Source: Rhodococcus sp. WMMA185
GTDB taxonomy: Bacteria > Actinomycetota > Actinomycetes > Mycobacteriales > Mycobacteriaceae
Assembly (NCBI RefSeq): GCF_001767395.1
Contig: NZ_CP017014.1
Span: forward strand, 2,798,501 to 2,862,500
Reading direction: 5' to 3'
Length of the DNA: 64,000 nt
Position 1 is the first letter of the stretch; every line of letters begins with the position of its first letter. Position numbers and translations under genes: made by a program. The notes below the pieces were generated by a model, which saw only the letters and a program-made list of their open reading frames with translations, did not search any database and was not told the DNA's origin. This document shows positions 19,796-27,670 of this stretch, piece after piece.

Positions 19796-19977
19796 TCGCT
19801 CCACTTCCTTTCGGTGCTTCGAGTAGAGCCACTGTGCCGCTCGAGGGCAGCCCGACGCCAGTCGGCTCGGAGATGAACGTCACACACTTACGCCGCGGGC
19901 CTCCATCGGGCCGCCCAGTGTCCATTACGCGGGATAGGCTTCTCCACACAAGCTTTCTTGCGACACGGGAGGTACGA

Positions 19978-20961
19978 GTGCCTGCGCGATCACTACCGAA
20001 CGGCACCGGATTCGGCTCGGGTCTGGCTGGGATCATTCTCCCCGGCCGACGTCAGTTCAGGAATCCGCTGGGCCCCAGCGAGGCCGAGGTACGCGCAAAT
20101 GTCGCAGGCGAGGCGAGCGCGGATGCGGCCCTCGCCCATGTGTCGTCCGGTACCGACACCGAAGTCGAAGAGCCTGACATCCCGCTGGACCTGACCGCAG
20201 CAGCGTTCTTCGACGTGGACAACACGATGGTGCAGGGCGCCTCGATCATCCACTTCGCCCGCGGGCTCGTGGCTCGCAACTACCTCAAGACGTCGGATCT
20301 GATGGACTTCGCGTGGAAACAGGTCAAGTTCCGGGTGACCGGCAAGGAGAACAGCGAAGACGTCGCCTCCGGCCGCGAAAAGGCCCTCTCCTTCGTCGCA
20401 GGGCGCTCGACCGCCGAACTCGCCCGACTCGGTGAAGAGATATACGACGAAGTGGTCGCCGACAAGATCTGGCCAGGTACCCGCGCACTGGCCCAGATGC
20501 ATCTCGACGCCGGACAGCAGGTGTGGCTCGTCACGGCGACCCCCGTGGAACTGGCGCAGGTCATCGCGCAGCGACTCGGTCTGACGGGCGCACTCGGCAC
20601 GGTGGCCGAGAGCGAGAACGGCCGATTCACCGGTCGCCTGGTCGGCGACATTCTCCACGGCCTCGGTAAGGCTCATGCCGTGCGCGCTTTGGCCGTGCGC
20701 GAAGGGCTGGATCTCAGACGCTGCACGGCGTATTCCGACAGCCACAACGACGTGCCCATGCTCTCGCTGGTCGGCACCGCCGTCGCCATCAACCCGGACA
20801 CTGATCTCCGTGAACTTGCGAAGAATCGGGGTTGGGAGATCCGCGACTTCAGGACGGGGCGCAAGGCCGCGAAGATCGGCGTCCCGACGGCACTGCTCCT
20901 CGGTGCTGCCGGCGGGGCACTCGCGGCGGTCGTCGCGCGCCGCCGCGAGCACGTGGCCTGA
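19978..20961 (+). CDS. HAD-superfamily phosphatase, SerB-like, with C-terminal membrane helix
   Basis: The 327-residue protein has HAD motif I in [13 protein letters not shown] (Asp-x-Asp-x-Thr, about residue 75), motif II in [10 protein letters not shown], a Lys before the cap end, and motif IV in [12 protein letters not shown]. It belongs to the subfamily IB group that includes phosphoserine phosphatase-like proteins; whether it acts on phosphoserine, a lysophospholipid or another substrate is not decidable here. GTG at 19978 has GGGAGG at good spacing; a longer frame upstream lacks one. A Gly/Ala-rich helix ([19 protein letters not shown]) followed by Arg residues ends the protein, suggesting membrane attachment. 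Confidence 0.85.
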   Translation: MPARSLPNGTGFGSGLAGIILPGRRQFRNPLGPSEAEVRANVAGEASADAALAHVSSGTDTEVEEPDIPLDLTAAAFFDVDNTMVQGASIIHFARGLVARNYLKTSDLMDFAWKQVKFRVTGKENSEDVASGREKALSFVAGRSTAELARLGEEIYDEVVADKIWPGTRALAQMHLDAGQQVWLVTATPVELAQVIAQRLGLTGALGTVAESENGRFTGRLVGDILHGLGKAHAVRALAVREGLDLRRCTAYSDSHNDVPMLSLVGTAVAINPDTDLRELAKNRGWEIRDFRTGRKAAKIGVPTALLLGAAGGALAAVVARRREHVA

Positions 20962-20989
20962 GCACGCCGCTCGATTCCCGGAAAGTGGA

Positions 20990-22009
20990 TCAGCCGAGGA
21001 ACGCGTTCCGGCGTTTGGCCAGAAGCCGATACAGCGTTTGCTGAATGGTCTCTCGGACGTGGTCGGTGACCTCGAACAGTTCCATCGGATCGTCTGCGGC
21101 CGACGCATCGTAGGAGTCGGTGACGATCGGCTCGCCGAACTCGATGTACCACTTCGACGGCATCGGGACGAGACCGAGTAGTCCGAAGTGCGGAAACAGC
21201 GGGGTCACCGGGAAGTACGGCAGGTTCAGGAGCCGGGCCAGCGTCCCGAGTTCGCCGATCTTTGGATATATCTCCTCGGAACCGACGATCGAGCACGGAA
21301 TGATCGGTGCCCCGGTCCGCATGGCTGCCGACACGAAGCCACCGCGGCCGAACCTCTGCAGTTTGTACCGCTCGCTGAACGGTTTACCGATTCCCTTGAA
21401 CCCTTCCGGAAACACAGCCACAGCCTCGCCCTCGCTCAGAAGTCGAACCGCATCCGGGTTGCAGGCGAGCGTGTGCCCCGCTTTGCGAACGATATCTCCG
21501 ACCACCGGCATCTCGAACGCCATGTCGGCCACCAGCATTCGCAGCGGTCGATGCGCCGGGTGATGATCATGCACGGCGACGGAGGTCATCAATCCGTCGA
21601 TGGGAAAGACACCGGCATGATTCGCGACCACCAGTGCGCCCCCCGTCATCGGAATGTTCTCCAGTCCGCTGACCTCCACGCGGAACCATTTGTCGAACAG
21701 CGGCCTGAGCAAGGGGAGCCACACGTTCTCGGTGAAGTGCGGGTCGTACCCGAAGTCGTCGACGTGATAGTCGCCCGACAGACGGCGCCGAAGGAACTCA
21801 GCGGCATGGATGATCTGCTCGGCCATAGCATTCCGGACGGCGGCCGTCGACGAGGATTCCGCGGCAAACTCGGGAGAGGTGACCGAGGCGGATCTGGGCA
21901 TCCCGGAAGGATGCCGACTCTCGCCCTGCTCACTCTCCGTACGTCTGGCTCCAGCCCCGCGTGCGCCTGCCACTCCGCGTATCGGAATGACCTTCGCCAC
22001 TTCGTTCAC
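20990..22009 (-). CDS. Lysophospholipid acyltransferase family protein (PlsC-like)
   Basis: This 339-residue protein has the acyltransferase block I NHAGVFPID (H-x4-D), block III VAVFPEGFKGIGKPF and a Pro block IV region (GAPIIPCSIVGSEE). Such enzymes move an acyl chain from acyl-CoA or acyl-ACP to a lysolipid or other alcohol. No strong membrane helix is seen. GTG at 22009 overlaps the epimerase stop (GTGA) and has GGGGAG just upstream. The pairing with the epimerase gene and a nearby SerB-like phosphatase is conserved in mycobacteria (Rv0501-Rv0502 from memory), pointing to lipid or envelope metabolism. Confidence 0.87.
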   Translation of the reverse strand: MNEVAKVIPIRGVAGARGAGARRTESEQGESRHPSGMPRSASVTSPEFAAESSSTAAVRNAMAEQIIHAAEFLRRRLSGDYHVDDFGYDPHFTENVWLPLLRPLFDKWFRVEVSGLENIPMTGGALVVANHAGVFPIDGLMTSVAVHDHHPAHRPLRMLVADMAFEMPVVGDIVRKAGHTLACNPDAVRLLSEGEAVAVFPEGFKGIGKPFSERYKLQRFGRGGFVSAAMRTGAPIIPCSIVGSEEIYPKIGELGTLARLLNLPYFPVTPLFPHFGLLGLVPMPSKWYIEFGEPIVTDSYDASAADDPMELFEVTDHVRETIQQTLYRLLAKRRNAFLG

Positions 22010-23088
22010 CTCTCCCCTTTCGCCGTACCGGTCAGAGTGAGTAGTGCATCCTCGGTCGCGTCCACCCATTCCTTCTTGATGATCGCCTCGACCCCCGTTG
22101 CACGAGCGAAATCGTCAAGGGCCTGTACCGAGGTCCACCTTGGTTCGAAGGATAGTTCGGTTCTCATGCGAGTGGTGTCGAGCCCGCAACCGAAGTGGAA
22201 GTAGTCCAGTTGTTCGTCGGTGAACGAGCGCATCACCGGCCCCATGACTGCGCGCCCCACACTTCGGAACAATGCGAACGGCATCGGTACCTGGACGCGT
22301 CCAGCGCGGCGTATGGCCTGCGACAGCATGACGACACCGTCCCCGGCGATGTTGAATGTCCCCGCCGGACCCGACACGGTCGCCTTTTCCAACGAGGCAA
22401 GGGCGTCTTCCTCGTGCAGCACCTGTAGTCGAGCGTCGCGGCCGAGGATCGTTGGAACCACCGGCGCTGTCAGAAACTGCGCGACGGTTGCGTTGAGGCG
22501 AGGTCCGACCAATGGGGCGAGGCGCAGAATCGACACGGCGATGTCGTGTCGCCTGCGTCCCATGCCGCGAAGATAGCCCTCGATCTCGATGCAGTCTCGC
22601 GCGTAGGCACCCGCCGGACGCTGTCGGGCGCTCATCTCTTCCGTGAACTTGACCGGGTCTTTGGCGCTGCCACCGTAGACCACGGAGGCCGAACGCAATA
22701 CGACCTTCTTGACTGTCGGAGCCTTCTGGCAAACCGCGAACAGCTGCATTGCGCCGATAACGTTTTCGTCTTTCATCGCAGCTCGACTGCCCGATTTCGG
22801 TGGTCGTGCCAGGGTCGAGACGTGCACGACTGTGTCGACCTCGGCGTTGCGAATAACCTTGCCGATCAAAGGGTTCCGAATATCGGCACGCACGAATTCG
22901 GCACGACCCATGCGACGCAGCATGTCCTTGCTCGGCGATACAGTGTCGACCGCGATGACGCGCTCGATATCCGGATTCTGGGCCAGCCTCGTCACCAGGT
23001 ACCCTCCCAGAAACCTGCTCGCCCCTGTGACCAGCACGACGCGAGGCACCGTCGCCTGCGCAGAGCAGTCTTCGCCACTCACAACCAC
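22006..23088 (-). CDS. NAD-dependent epimerase/dehydratase family protein
   Basis: This extended SDR of about 360 residues has the N-terminal nucleotide motif LVTGASRFLGGYL, then AVDTVSPSKDMLRRMGRAEF, VRADIRNPLIGKVI, and a substrate domain with LRLAPLVGPRLNATV. The classic YxxxK is degenerate: the region reads GAYARDCIEIEGY, so Tyr is present but Lys is replaced by Cys-Ile, which makes ordinary epimerase activity doubtful. The start is uncertain: GTG at 23088 follows GGGGG by 5 bp; GTG 23082 and ATG 23151 are alternatives. It overlaps the acyltransferase start by 4 bp. Confidence 0.78.
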   Translation of the reverse strand: MVVSGEDCSAQATVPRVVLVTGASRFLGGYLVTRLAQNPDIERVIAVDTVSPSKDMLRRMGRAEFVRADIRNPLIGKVIRNAEVDTVVHVSTLARPPKSGSRAAMKDENVIGAMQLFAVCQKAPTVKKVVLRSASVVYGGSAKDPVKFTEEMSARQRPAGAYARDCIEIEGYLRGMGRRRHDIAVSILRLAPLVGPRLNATVAQFLTAPVVPTILGRDARLQVLHEEDALASLEKATVSGPAGTFNIAGDGVVMLSQAIRRAGRVQVPMPFALFRSVGRAVMGPVMRSFTDEQLDYFHFGCGLDTTRMRTELSFEPRWTSVQALDDFARATGVEAIIKKEWVDATEDALLTLTGTAKGER

Positions 23089-23202
23089 CAGAACCCCCGA
23101 TCTTGTAGTGAGTGAGCTCAACCATACGGGGAACGGGGAGATAGCGCTCATCTCGGTGGGAATTGGGCGCTTCGAGCTGTTCGAGCAATTCGTCCGGGAC
23201 GA

Positions 23203-23237
23203 CGAATGCCCGCCATCTGTCAGATGGCGGGCATTCG
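23203..23237 (-). terminator. Terminator hairpin after the bS22 gene
   Basis: The arms CGAATGCCCGCCATCTG and CAGATGGCGGGCATTCG are exact complements with a single unpaired T at the centre. It begins 12 bp after the bS22 stop on the minus strand. No T-tract follows, which is common for actinobacterial terminators. Confidence 0.85.
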
Positions 23238-23248
23238 GATGCGACGGC

Positions 23249-23350
23249 TTACTTGCCGAGTTTCCTGCGTTGCACTCGGGTGCGCCGAAGCAGCTTGCGG
23301 TGCTTCTTCTTCGACATGCGCTTGCGTCGCTTCTTGATCACTGAACCCAT
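23249..23350 (-). CDS. Small ribosomal subunit protein bS22 (33 residues)
   Basis: A 34-codon frame encodes a 33-residue, extremely basic peptide beginning [19 protein letters not shown] and ending RRKLGK. This matches the tiny actinobacterial small-subunit protein bS22 (AURKAIP1/COX24-like), which binds 16S rRNA in mycobacterial ribosomes. AGGGA lies 9 bp upstream of the ATG and a strong hairpin follows the stop. It sits alone between the epimerase and the HTH gene, as in mycobacteria (Rv0500B from memory). It is shorter than most gene-finder cut-offs. Confidence 0.93.
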
Positions 23351-23544
23351 GGCGGGTGTCCCTCACGTTCTTCTCTAGCGTTCCTGCGCACGCCGGTTAC
23401 GTACGCCTGCGCCTCTCTGGCGCCTGGGCCTCGACTTAACTAGCTCAGCGCCTTACGACACCAGCTGGCTGGTACGACAGTCGCTAATCGTACCGGTGCG
23501 GGTCGCCTGGCAGAAACCGAGGTCACCCTCTTCGCGCCGATCGG

Positions 23545-23781
23545 TCAACCGGCATCGAAATACGAGGTCTCGAGGTAGTCGTGCACAGCTTTCGCATGCA
23601 CTCTGAACGAACGACCCACACGGACGGCGGGCAACTCGCCGCTGTGCACCAACCGATACACAGTCATCTTGGACACTCTCATCAATGCCGCTACCTCGGC
23701 GACGGTGAGAAATTGCGTTCCGGCCAGGGCCGGTTGCCCGTCAGGGTCTGAGCCCTTGGACGGCTTCTTTTCAGTCATCAT
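23545..23781 (-). CDS. Excisionase/MerR-type helix-turn-helix protein (BldC-like)
   Basis: The 78-residue protein is one winged helix-turn-helix: FLTVAEVAALMRVSKMTVYRLVHSGELPAVRVGRSFRV, about residues 25-65. The closest well-known actinobacterial form is the small BldC/AlpA-like DNA-binding protein. ATG at 23781 follows GGAGG by 9 bp and is followed by a second ATG. It is 124 bp downstream of proC in the same direction, with bS22 further on. Its targets are unknown. Confidence 0.88.
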   Translation of the reverse strand: MMTEKKPSKGSDPDGQPALAGTQFLTVAEVAALMRVSKMTVYRLVHSGELPAVRVGRSFRVHAKAVHDYLETSYFDAG

Positions 23782-23905
23782 CAACCAATACCTCCGGCAC
23801 GTGTCGCGCCGCCGGCTTCCCCCCGGCGGAACAGACACGCACGTGCTGCATTCGAGCTTAGCGGGACGGATGGTGTTAGTGCGACGGGTGTGGGGATTCG
23901 AATAT

Positions 23906-24721
23906 TCATTCGGATTTCGCACCCAGGTCGGCAGAACGAAGCTTCGCGGATTCGATGGCGTCGAAAAAGGCCGTTCGAAGACCATTTTTCTCGAACTGGC
24001 GGATAGCAGCGGCGGTAGTGCCACCCGGGGACGTCACAGCAGCCCGGAGCTCTGTGGCGCTCTCCCCCGACTGGTCGAGCATCGCCGCTGCACCGACCAT
24101 CGTTTGGACTACCAGTTCTGAAGCGGTCGCCCGGGTGAGCCCGCAGGCGACACCCGCATCGATCATGGCCTCGGCGACCAGGAAAAAGTAGGCCGGACCG
24201 GACCCCGAGACAGCAGTGACCGTGTCGATCTGCGATTCGGGGACGACTACGACCTTGCCCACCGACGACAGCACGCCGTTGACCAGCTCGAGGTGCTCCT
24301 TCTTCACATGCCGCCCTGCGGCCAGGGCGCTGACACCTTCGCCGACCAACATGGGAGTGTTGGGCATGACCCGTACCACGGGGAACCCCGCAGGCAGCCT
24401 CACCTCGTAGTAGGCGGTGGGAACGCCAGCAGCGAGCGATACGAGCAACTGCTCGCGTTCCCCGTCGAGATCCACCGTTGACACCTCGGCGAGCGCCTCT
24501 TCAACGTCATCCGGTTTGACGGCGATAACGATGACATCAGCGCCTTCGACGGCATCGGCGGTGGTGGTGACCCGTACCGAGTATGCGTCTGCCAACTCTT
24601 CGGCCCGTGGCGAATGCGTCTCGGCGACCACGAGATCCCTGACGGCGTGACCCGCCTGCAGAAGGCCCGAAACGAGGGCCTCACCGATCTTGCCGCCTCC
24701 GACTACCGCAATTCTCGTCAT
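23906..24721 (-). CDS. proC: Pyrroline-5-carboxylate reductase
   Basis: ProC makes proline from 1-pyrroline-5-carboxylate with NAD(P)H. The 271-residue protein has the N-terminal Rossmann motif RIAVVGGGKIGEAL, the central PNTPMLVGEGVSAL region, and the family signature AVSGSGPAYFFLVAEAMIDAGV in the helical dimer domain, followed by SPGGTTAAAI. ATG at 24721 is the natural start. The neighbours bS22, the HTH gene and the thioesterase gene run in the same direction but gaps of 30-120 bp leave operon structure open. Confidence 0.95.
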   Translation of the reverse strand: MTRIAVVGGGKIGEALVSGLLQAGHAVRDLVVAETHSPRAEELADAYSVRVTTTADAVEGADVIVIAVKPDDVEEALAEVSTVDLDGEREQLLVSLAAGVPTAYYEVRLPAGFPVVRVMPNTPMLVGEGVSALAAGRHVKKEHLELVNGVLSSVGKVVVVPESQIDTVTAVSGSGPAYFFLVAEAMIDAGVACGLTRATASELVVQTMVGAAAMLDQSGESATELRAAVTSPGGTTAAAIRQFEKNGLRTAFFDAIESAKLRSADLGAKSE

Positions 24722-24757
24722 GACCAACAGCCTGCCACGACGTACATGCGCATATTA

Positions 24758-25600
24758 CTAGCGGGGGATCATCGCCAACTGCCGGCTCTGCACGACAATC
24801 GCCCCGGTCGAGTCGAGGATGGTGTGGTCCTCCTCGAACCACGAACCACCGAGCACCGTGCTGTTGGCCATCACCCGCAGCCAACCAGGTGCCGGCTGCC
24901 TACGCAGATAGGTTGTCAGCTGAACCGTGGGCGCCCAGCCGAACAAGCCCCTGTTCATCGTCACCGGCGAGCTGATGTCACCGGCCATGATTGCGAAGAG
25001 AGCTGCGATGTCGGGATCGCTCTCATCGCCGGCACGAGGGCGGACCCACATGCGGACCTCCGGTTCGCCCTTGTTGCCGGTCAGAAAGTGCGCGGAGGTT
25101 CCGTCAACGCGCAGGTCGCACCCTTTCGCCACATGCATGACCTGCCCCATCGGATGATCGGGGGTGACCGACACCGCGTCGGCGGGTGGTTCCACCGGAA
25201 GCTTGGCGAGCGGGTGGTCCCCGTTGTAGAGCGGTTCCCCCGCATCAGGGACGCCGAGGGTTACCGAGGCACGCACAGCCACACGGTCACCCTGCTTCAG
25301 TTCCACATCAACCAACGAGACCTGTTTCCCCTGCTTGCGCACAGCCGTCGACAGTGTGATCTCTCCAGGGTCAGGGGCCGAAAGATAGTTGGCTCCCACC
25401 GCCAGCGGCTGTATGCCGGAGAGGTCGCCATGGCTGGCCTCGTCGACAAGTCTCCTACGTGCCGCAGCTGCGCACAGCGACATCATCGAACCGCCGTGCA
25501 CCTTGTTGCCGATCGTCCATACCGGATCGATCGATGCACCGTAGGCCCCTTGCCCCGCGGGGGTGAGGACGTTGAGATCGTGGAAAGGAGTTGGAGTCAC
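24758..25600 (-). CDS. Acyl-CoA thioesterase-like double hotdog protein
   Basis: The 280-residue protein has two hotdog-fold halves; the first contains the substrate loop GNKVHGGSMMSLCAAAARR and the second VMANSTVLGGSWFEEDHTILDSTGAIVVQSRQLAMIP, close to TesB/4HBT_3-type acyl-CoA thioesterases. It should hydrolyse acyl-CoA, but the chain length is unknown. GTG at 25600 overlaps the stop of the MerR regulator (GTGA), so the two are coupled and the regulator may control it. proC lies 36 bp downstream. Confidence 0.85.
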   Translation of the reverse strand: MTPTPFHDLNVLTPAGQGAYGASIDPVWTIGNKVHGGSMMSLCAAAARRRLVDEASHGDLSGIQPLAVGANYLSAPDPGEITLSTAVRKQGKQVSLVDVELKQGDRVAVRASVTLGVPDAGEPLYNGDHPLAKLPVEPPADAVSVTPDHPMGQVMHVAKGCDLRVDGTSAHFLTGNKGEPEVRMWVRPRAGDESDPDIAALFAIMAGDISSPVTMNRGLFGWAPTVQLTTYLRRQPAPGWLRVMANSTVLGGSWFEEDHTILDSTGAIVVQSRQLAMIPR

Positions 25601-26238
25601 GGCTGATCCTGTTCTTCTGAATTTTGTAGACGCTTCTGTGCAATGTCTTGGTGTGCGAGCCGGCGCATCGCTGCGATCACCGGCTCGTAGATGGCCGTTC
25701 CGAGCACGGCATAGCGGATCGCATCGGCGCTCGAGTCCGTCGGCATCTGGCCGATCTCGATCTCGGCGATCCCTCGTACCAGCTTTCCGTACGCCTCGAG
25801 GCGTTCGTCCGTCATCGGAACCCCCGCCTCCTCGAGCGCCTCGAGGGCCCGGTCGAACTGCCGCACCGCCACGTGTCGCGGGTCGTACACCTGCCCGAGC
25901 TTCTCGATGGCCGCCCGCGCCCGCGGGAACGGCTCACCCTCGATTGCCGGATCGGCAGAGTCGAGGTACGGCGGCAGCTGGCCGATGGCCTGTCCGAGAG
26001 CCTCGAAAAGCGAGTCTCCTGGGTTGTCGATCAGACGCAGCACCTCGCGGATCCGAGGGAGTGGCAGACCTGCACCGGCGAGTGCCTTGACGAGGCCGAG
26101 TCTGCGCACATGCTCCTCGCTGTACCTCGCCTGGGTAGCACTGGTGGATTCCCCCGGCATGAGAAGCCCTTCCCTCAGGTAGTACTTCACCGTGGGCAGA
26201 GGGATACCCGATCGTGCAACCAGCTCCGATACGCGCAC
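25597..26238 (-). CDS. MerR family transcriptional regulator
   Basis: The 213-residue protein has the MerR winged helix at its N terminus (VRVSELVARSGIPLPTVKYYLREGLL, then RYSEEHVRRLGLV) and a longer helical effector part without cysteine pairs, so metal sensing is unlikely. The start is GTG at 26238 with AAGGG upstream. It is divergent from a membrane-protein gene; a 46-bp palindrome lies in the gap. The stop overlaps the thioesterase start. The effector is unknown; an acyl-CoA or fatty acid is an inference from the neighbour. Confidence 0.9.
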   Translation of the reverse strand: MRVSELVARSGIPLPTVKYYLREGLLMPGESTSATQARYSEEHVRRLGLVKALAGAGLPLPRIREVLRLIDNPGDSLFEALGQAIGQLPPYLDSADPAIEGEPFPRARAAIEKLGQVYDPRHVAVRQFDRALEALEEAGVPMTDERLEAYGKLVRGIAEIEIGQMPTDSSADAIRYAVLGTAIYEPVIAAMRRLAHQDIAQKRLQNSEEQDQP

Positions 26239-26266
26239 ACCATTCCCTTCTCGACACGACTTGACA

Positions 26267-26312
26267 TTGGATAGTAGCGATATCCAATATATTGGATACC
26301 GCTACTATCCAA
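26267..26312. promoter_or_regulatory. 46-bp palindromic operator between the MerR gene and a membrane-protein gene
   Basis: The whole 46 bp is an inverted repeat with only one mismatched pair (26280:26299). It contains four heptamers: TTGGATA at 26267 and 26292, TATCCAA at 26281 and 26306. TTGACA at 26261 is a good -35 element for the rightward gene, with AT-rich candidates for a -10 element at the palindrome centre, a spacing that suits MerR-type activation. Confidence 0.8.
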
Positions 26313-26346
26313 CTGCTCGATGAGCATACCCCAGGAGGCTCCCTAC

Positions 26347-26763
26347 ATGAACGCCGTACTCGCTGCTATCACAGGCATGACGTTGCTCACCGTTATCGGA
26401 ATCGCATTTGGTGGCACCTTCATGCTCCGCGTGGTTTCGGGTGTTCAGGGAGCAAACGAGCTACAGAAGACTTACTTCCGTGCCGGCCACGCTCACGCGG
26501 GAGTGCTGGTGACGCTCGGGCTCGTCGTCGCGCTGCTCACCGATGCCGCGGGTGTTCACTCAGCGTGGGCTCTCGCGGGGACGATCGGTGTCCTGTCCGC
26601 CGCTATCTTCATCCCTGCCGGCTTCTTCCTTTCCGTCCTGGGGAAAGACCCGAAACAGCCGAACCGGATGGCTGTGTCGCTGTGGATCGGCGCAGCCACG
26701 CTGGTAATTGGACTGTTGATCTCAGGAGTCGCGGTGGCCGCTGCCGGGATATCCGCCATCTGA
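26347..26763 (+). CDS. Four-helix membrane protein under MerR-type control
   Basis: The 138-residue protein is almost entirely membrane helices, at about residues 4-24, 45-68, 74-96 and 108-132, with conserved-looking polar residues in RAGHAHAGVLVTLGLV. ATG at 26347 follows AGGAGG by 8 bp; an in-frame ATG nine codons earlier has no site. It is divergent from the MerR gene and probably its regulated target. The last 42 bp overlap the convergent gene. The His residues in helix 2 might bind metal or haem, but no family could be named. Confidence 0.78.
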   Translation: MNAVLAAITGMTLLTVIGIAFGGTFMLRVVSGVQGANELQKTYFRAGHAHAGVLVTLGLVVALLTDAAGVHSAWALAGTIGVLSAAIFIPAGFFLSVLGKDPKQPNRMAVSLWIGAATLVIGLLISGVAVAAAGISAI

Positions 26764-27663
26764 TCGCGAGGTCGCCCGCCCCGGCTCGAGGTGTTCGCGG
26801 GCGAAAGCCAACGACTGGGCCAGCATGGACGAGCGTTCCCGGCGGGTTCGCGCATTCTGGGTGTTGATCTCGATCACAGCCTGCCCGGCGAATCCGGTGT
26901 CGACGAGATGATGGCACACTTCCGCACACGGTTGGGTGCCGTGACCGGGTATCAAGTGTTCGTCCGTCGATGCGCCCCTGCCGTCCGCGAGGTGCAGATG
27001 TGCCAATCCCGCGCCCATTCGCCGGGCAAGCTTCATTGCGTCCGTTCCGGCGGTCGCGGTGTGCGAGAGGTCGAGGGTGTAATGGGCGTGATCCGAATCG
27101 GTCGGGTCATAGGAGGGGCTGAACGCAGACACTGCCGCACCTGGCCCTCCTCGGCGGCGAAGCCTCTCCGCCGAGCGCTCCTTGCCGCCGAAGAAGCCGT
27201 CGGCACGCATGGGGAACATGTTCTCCACCGCCACGATCACGTCGCCGCGCCGTTCCAGATCGGCAACCTGATCGGCGAATCCGTCCGCGTAGCGGCGCTG
27301 CCACCGAAACGGTGGATGAACCACGACACTCACCGCACCGAGGGCTTCTGCGGCGCGCACGGAGCGCTCCAGTTTCGCGGCCGGATCGGCGCCCCACACT
27401 CTCTGCGAGATCAACAGGCACGGCGCGTGAACCGCCTGAACCGGGACCGCGTACTTGCGCATGAGCGCGGTCACAGCGCCGATGTCCTGGCTGATCGACT
27501 CTGCCCACACCATCAGTTCGACGCCGTCATACCCCAGGTCGGCGGCATACCGGAACGCTGCCTCGGTGTTCTCGGGATATACAGACGCGGTCGACAATCC
27601 GACCAGGATCTTCCGCTCGCGCGGTGGCCGCCCCGCCTGCCCGTACTCACTGTCTTCGAGCAT
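26722..27663 (-). CDS. Sugar phosphate isomerase/epimerase family protein (TIM barrel, AP-endonuclease-2 type)
   Basis: The 313-residue protein has the xylose-isomerase-like TIM-barrel pattern: GLSTASVYPENTEAAFRYAADLGYDGVELMV, VVVHPPFRWQ, VAVENMFPM, YTLDLSHT, LAHLHLADG and AVIEINTQN, with metal-ligand Glu, Asp and His residues at the ends of strands. ATG at 27663 lies 7 bp after the stop of the upstream membrane-protein gene. The 3' end overlaps the convergent gene by 42 bp. Substrate unknown; the order ppx, membrane protein, this gene is kept in mycobacteria (Rv0496-Rv0498 from memory). Confidence 0.82.
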   Translation of the reverse strand: MLEDSEYGQAGRPPRERKILVGLSTASVYPENTEAAFRYAADLGYDGVELMVWAESISQDIGAVTALMRKYAVPVQAVHAPCLLISQRVWGADPAAKLERSVRAAEALGAVSVVVHPPFRWQRRYADGFADQVADLERRGDVIVAVENMFPMRADGFFGGKERSAERLRRRGGPGAAVSAFSPSYDPTDSDHAHYTLDLSHTATAGTDAMKLARRMGAGLAHLHLADGRGASTDEHLIPGHGTQPCAEVCHHLVDTGFAGQAVIEINTQNARTRRERSSMLAQSLAFAREHLEPGRATSRSDGGYPGSGHRDS

Positions 27664-27670
27664 GGCCGGC

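Noticed and set aside
23391-23544. Possible structured RNA or tRNA upstream of bS22
   Set aside because: Several short stems can be drawn, but no cloverleaf, T-loop or known riboswitch core is visible.
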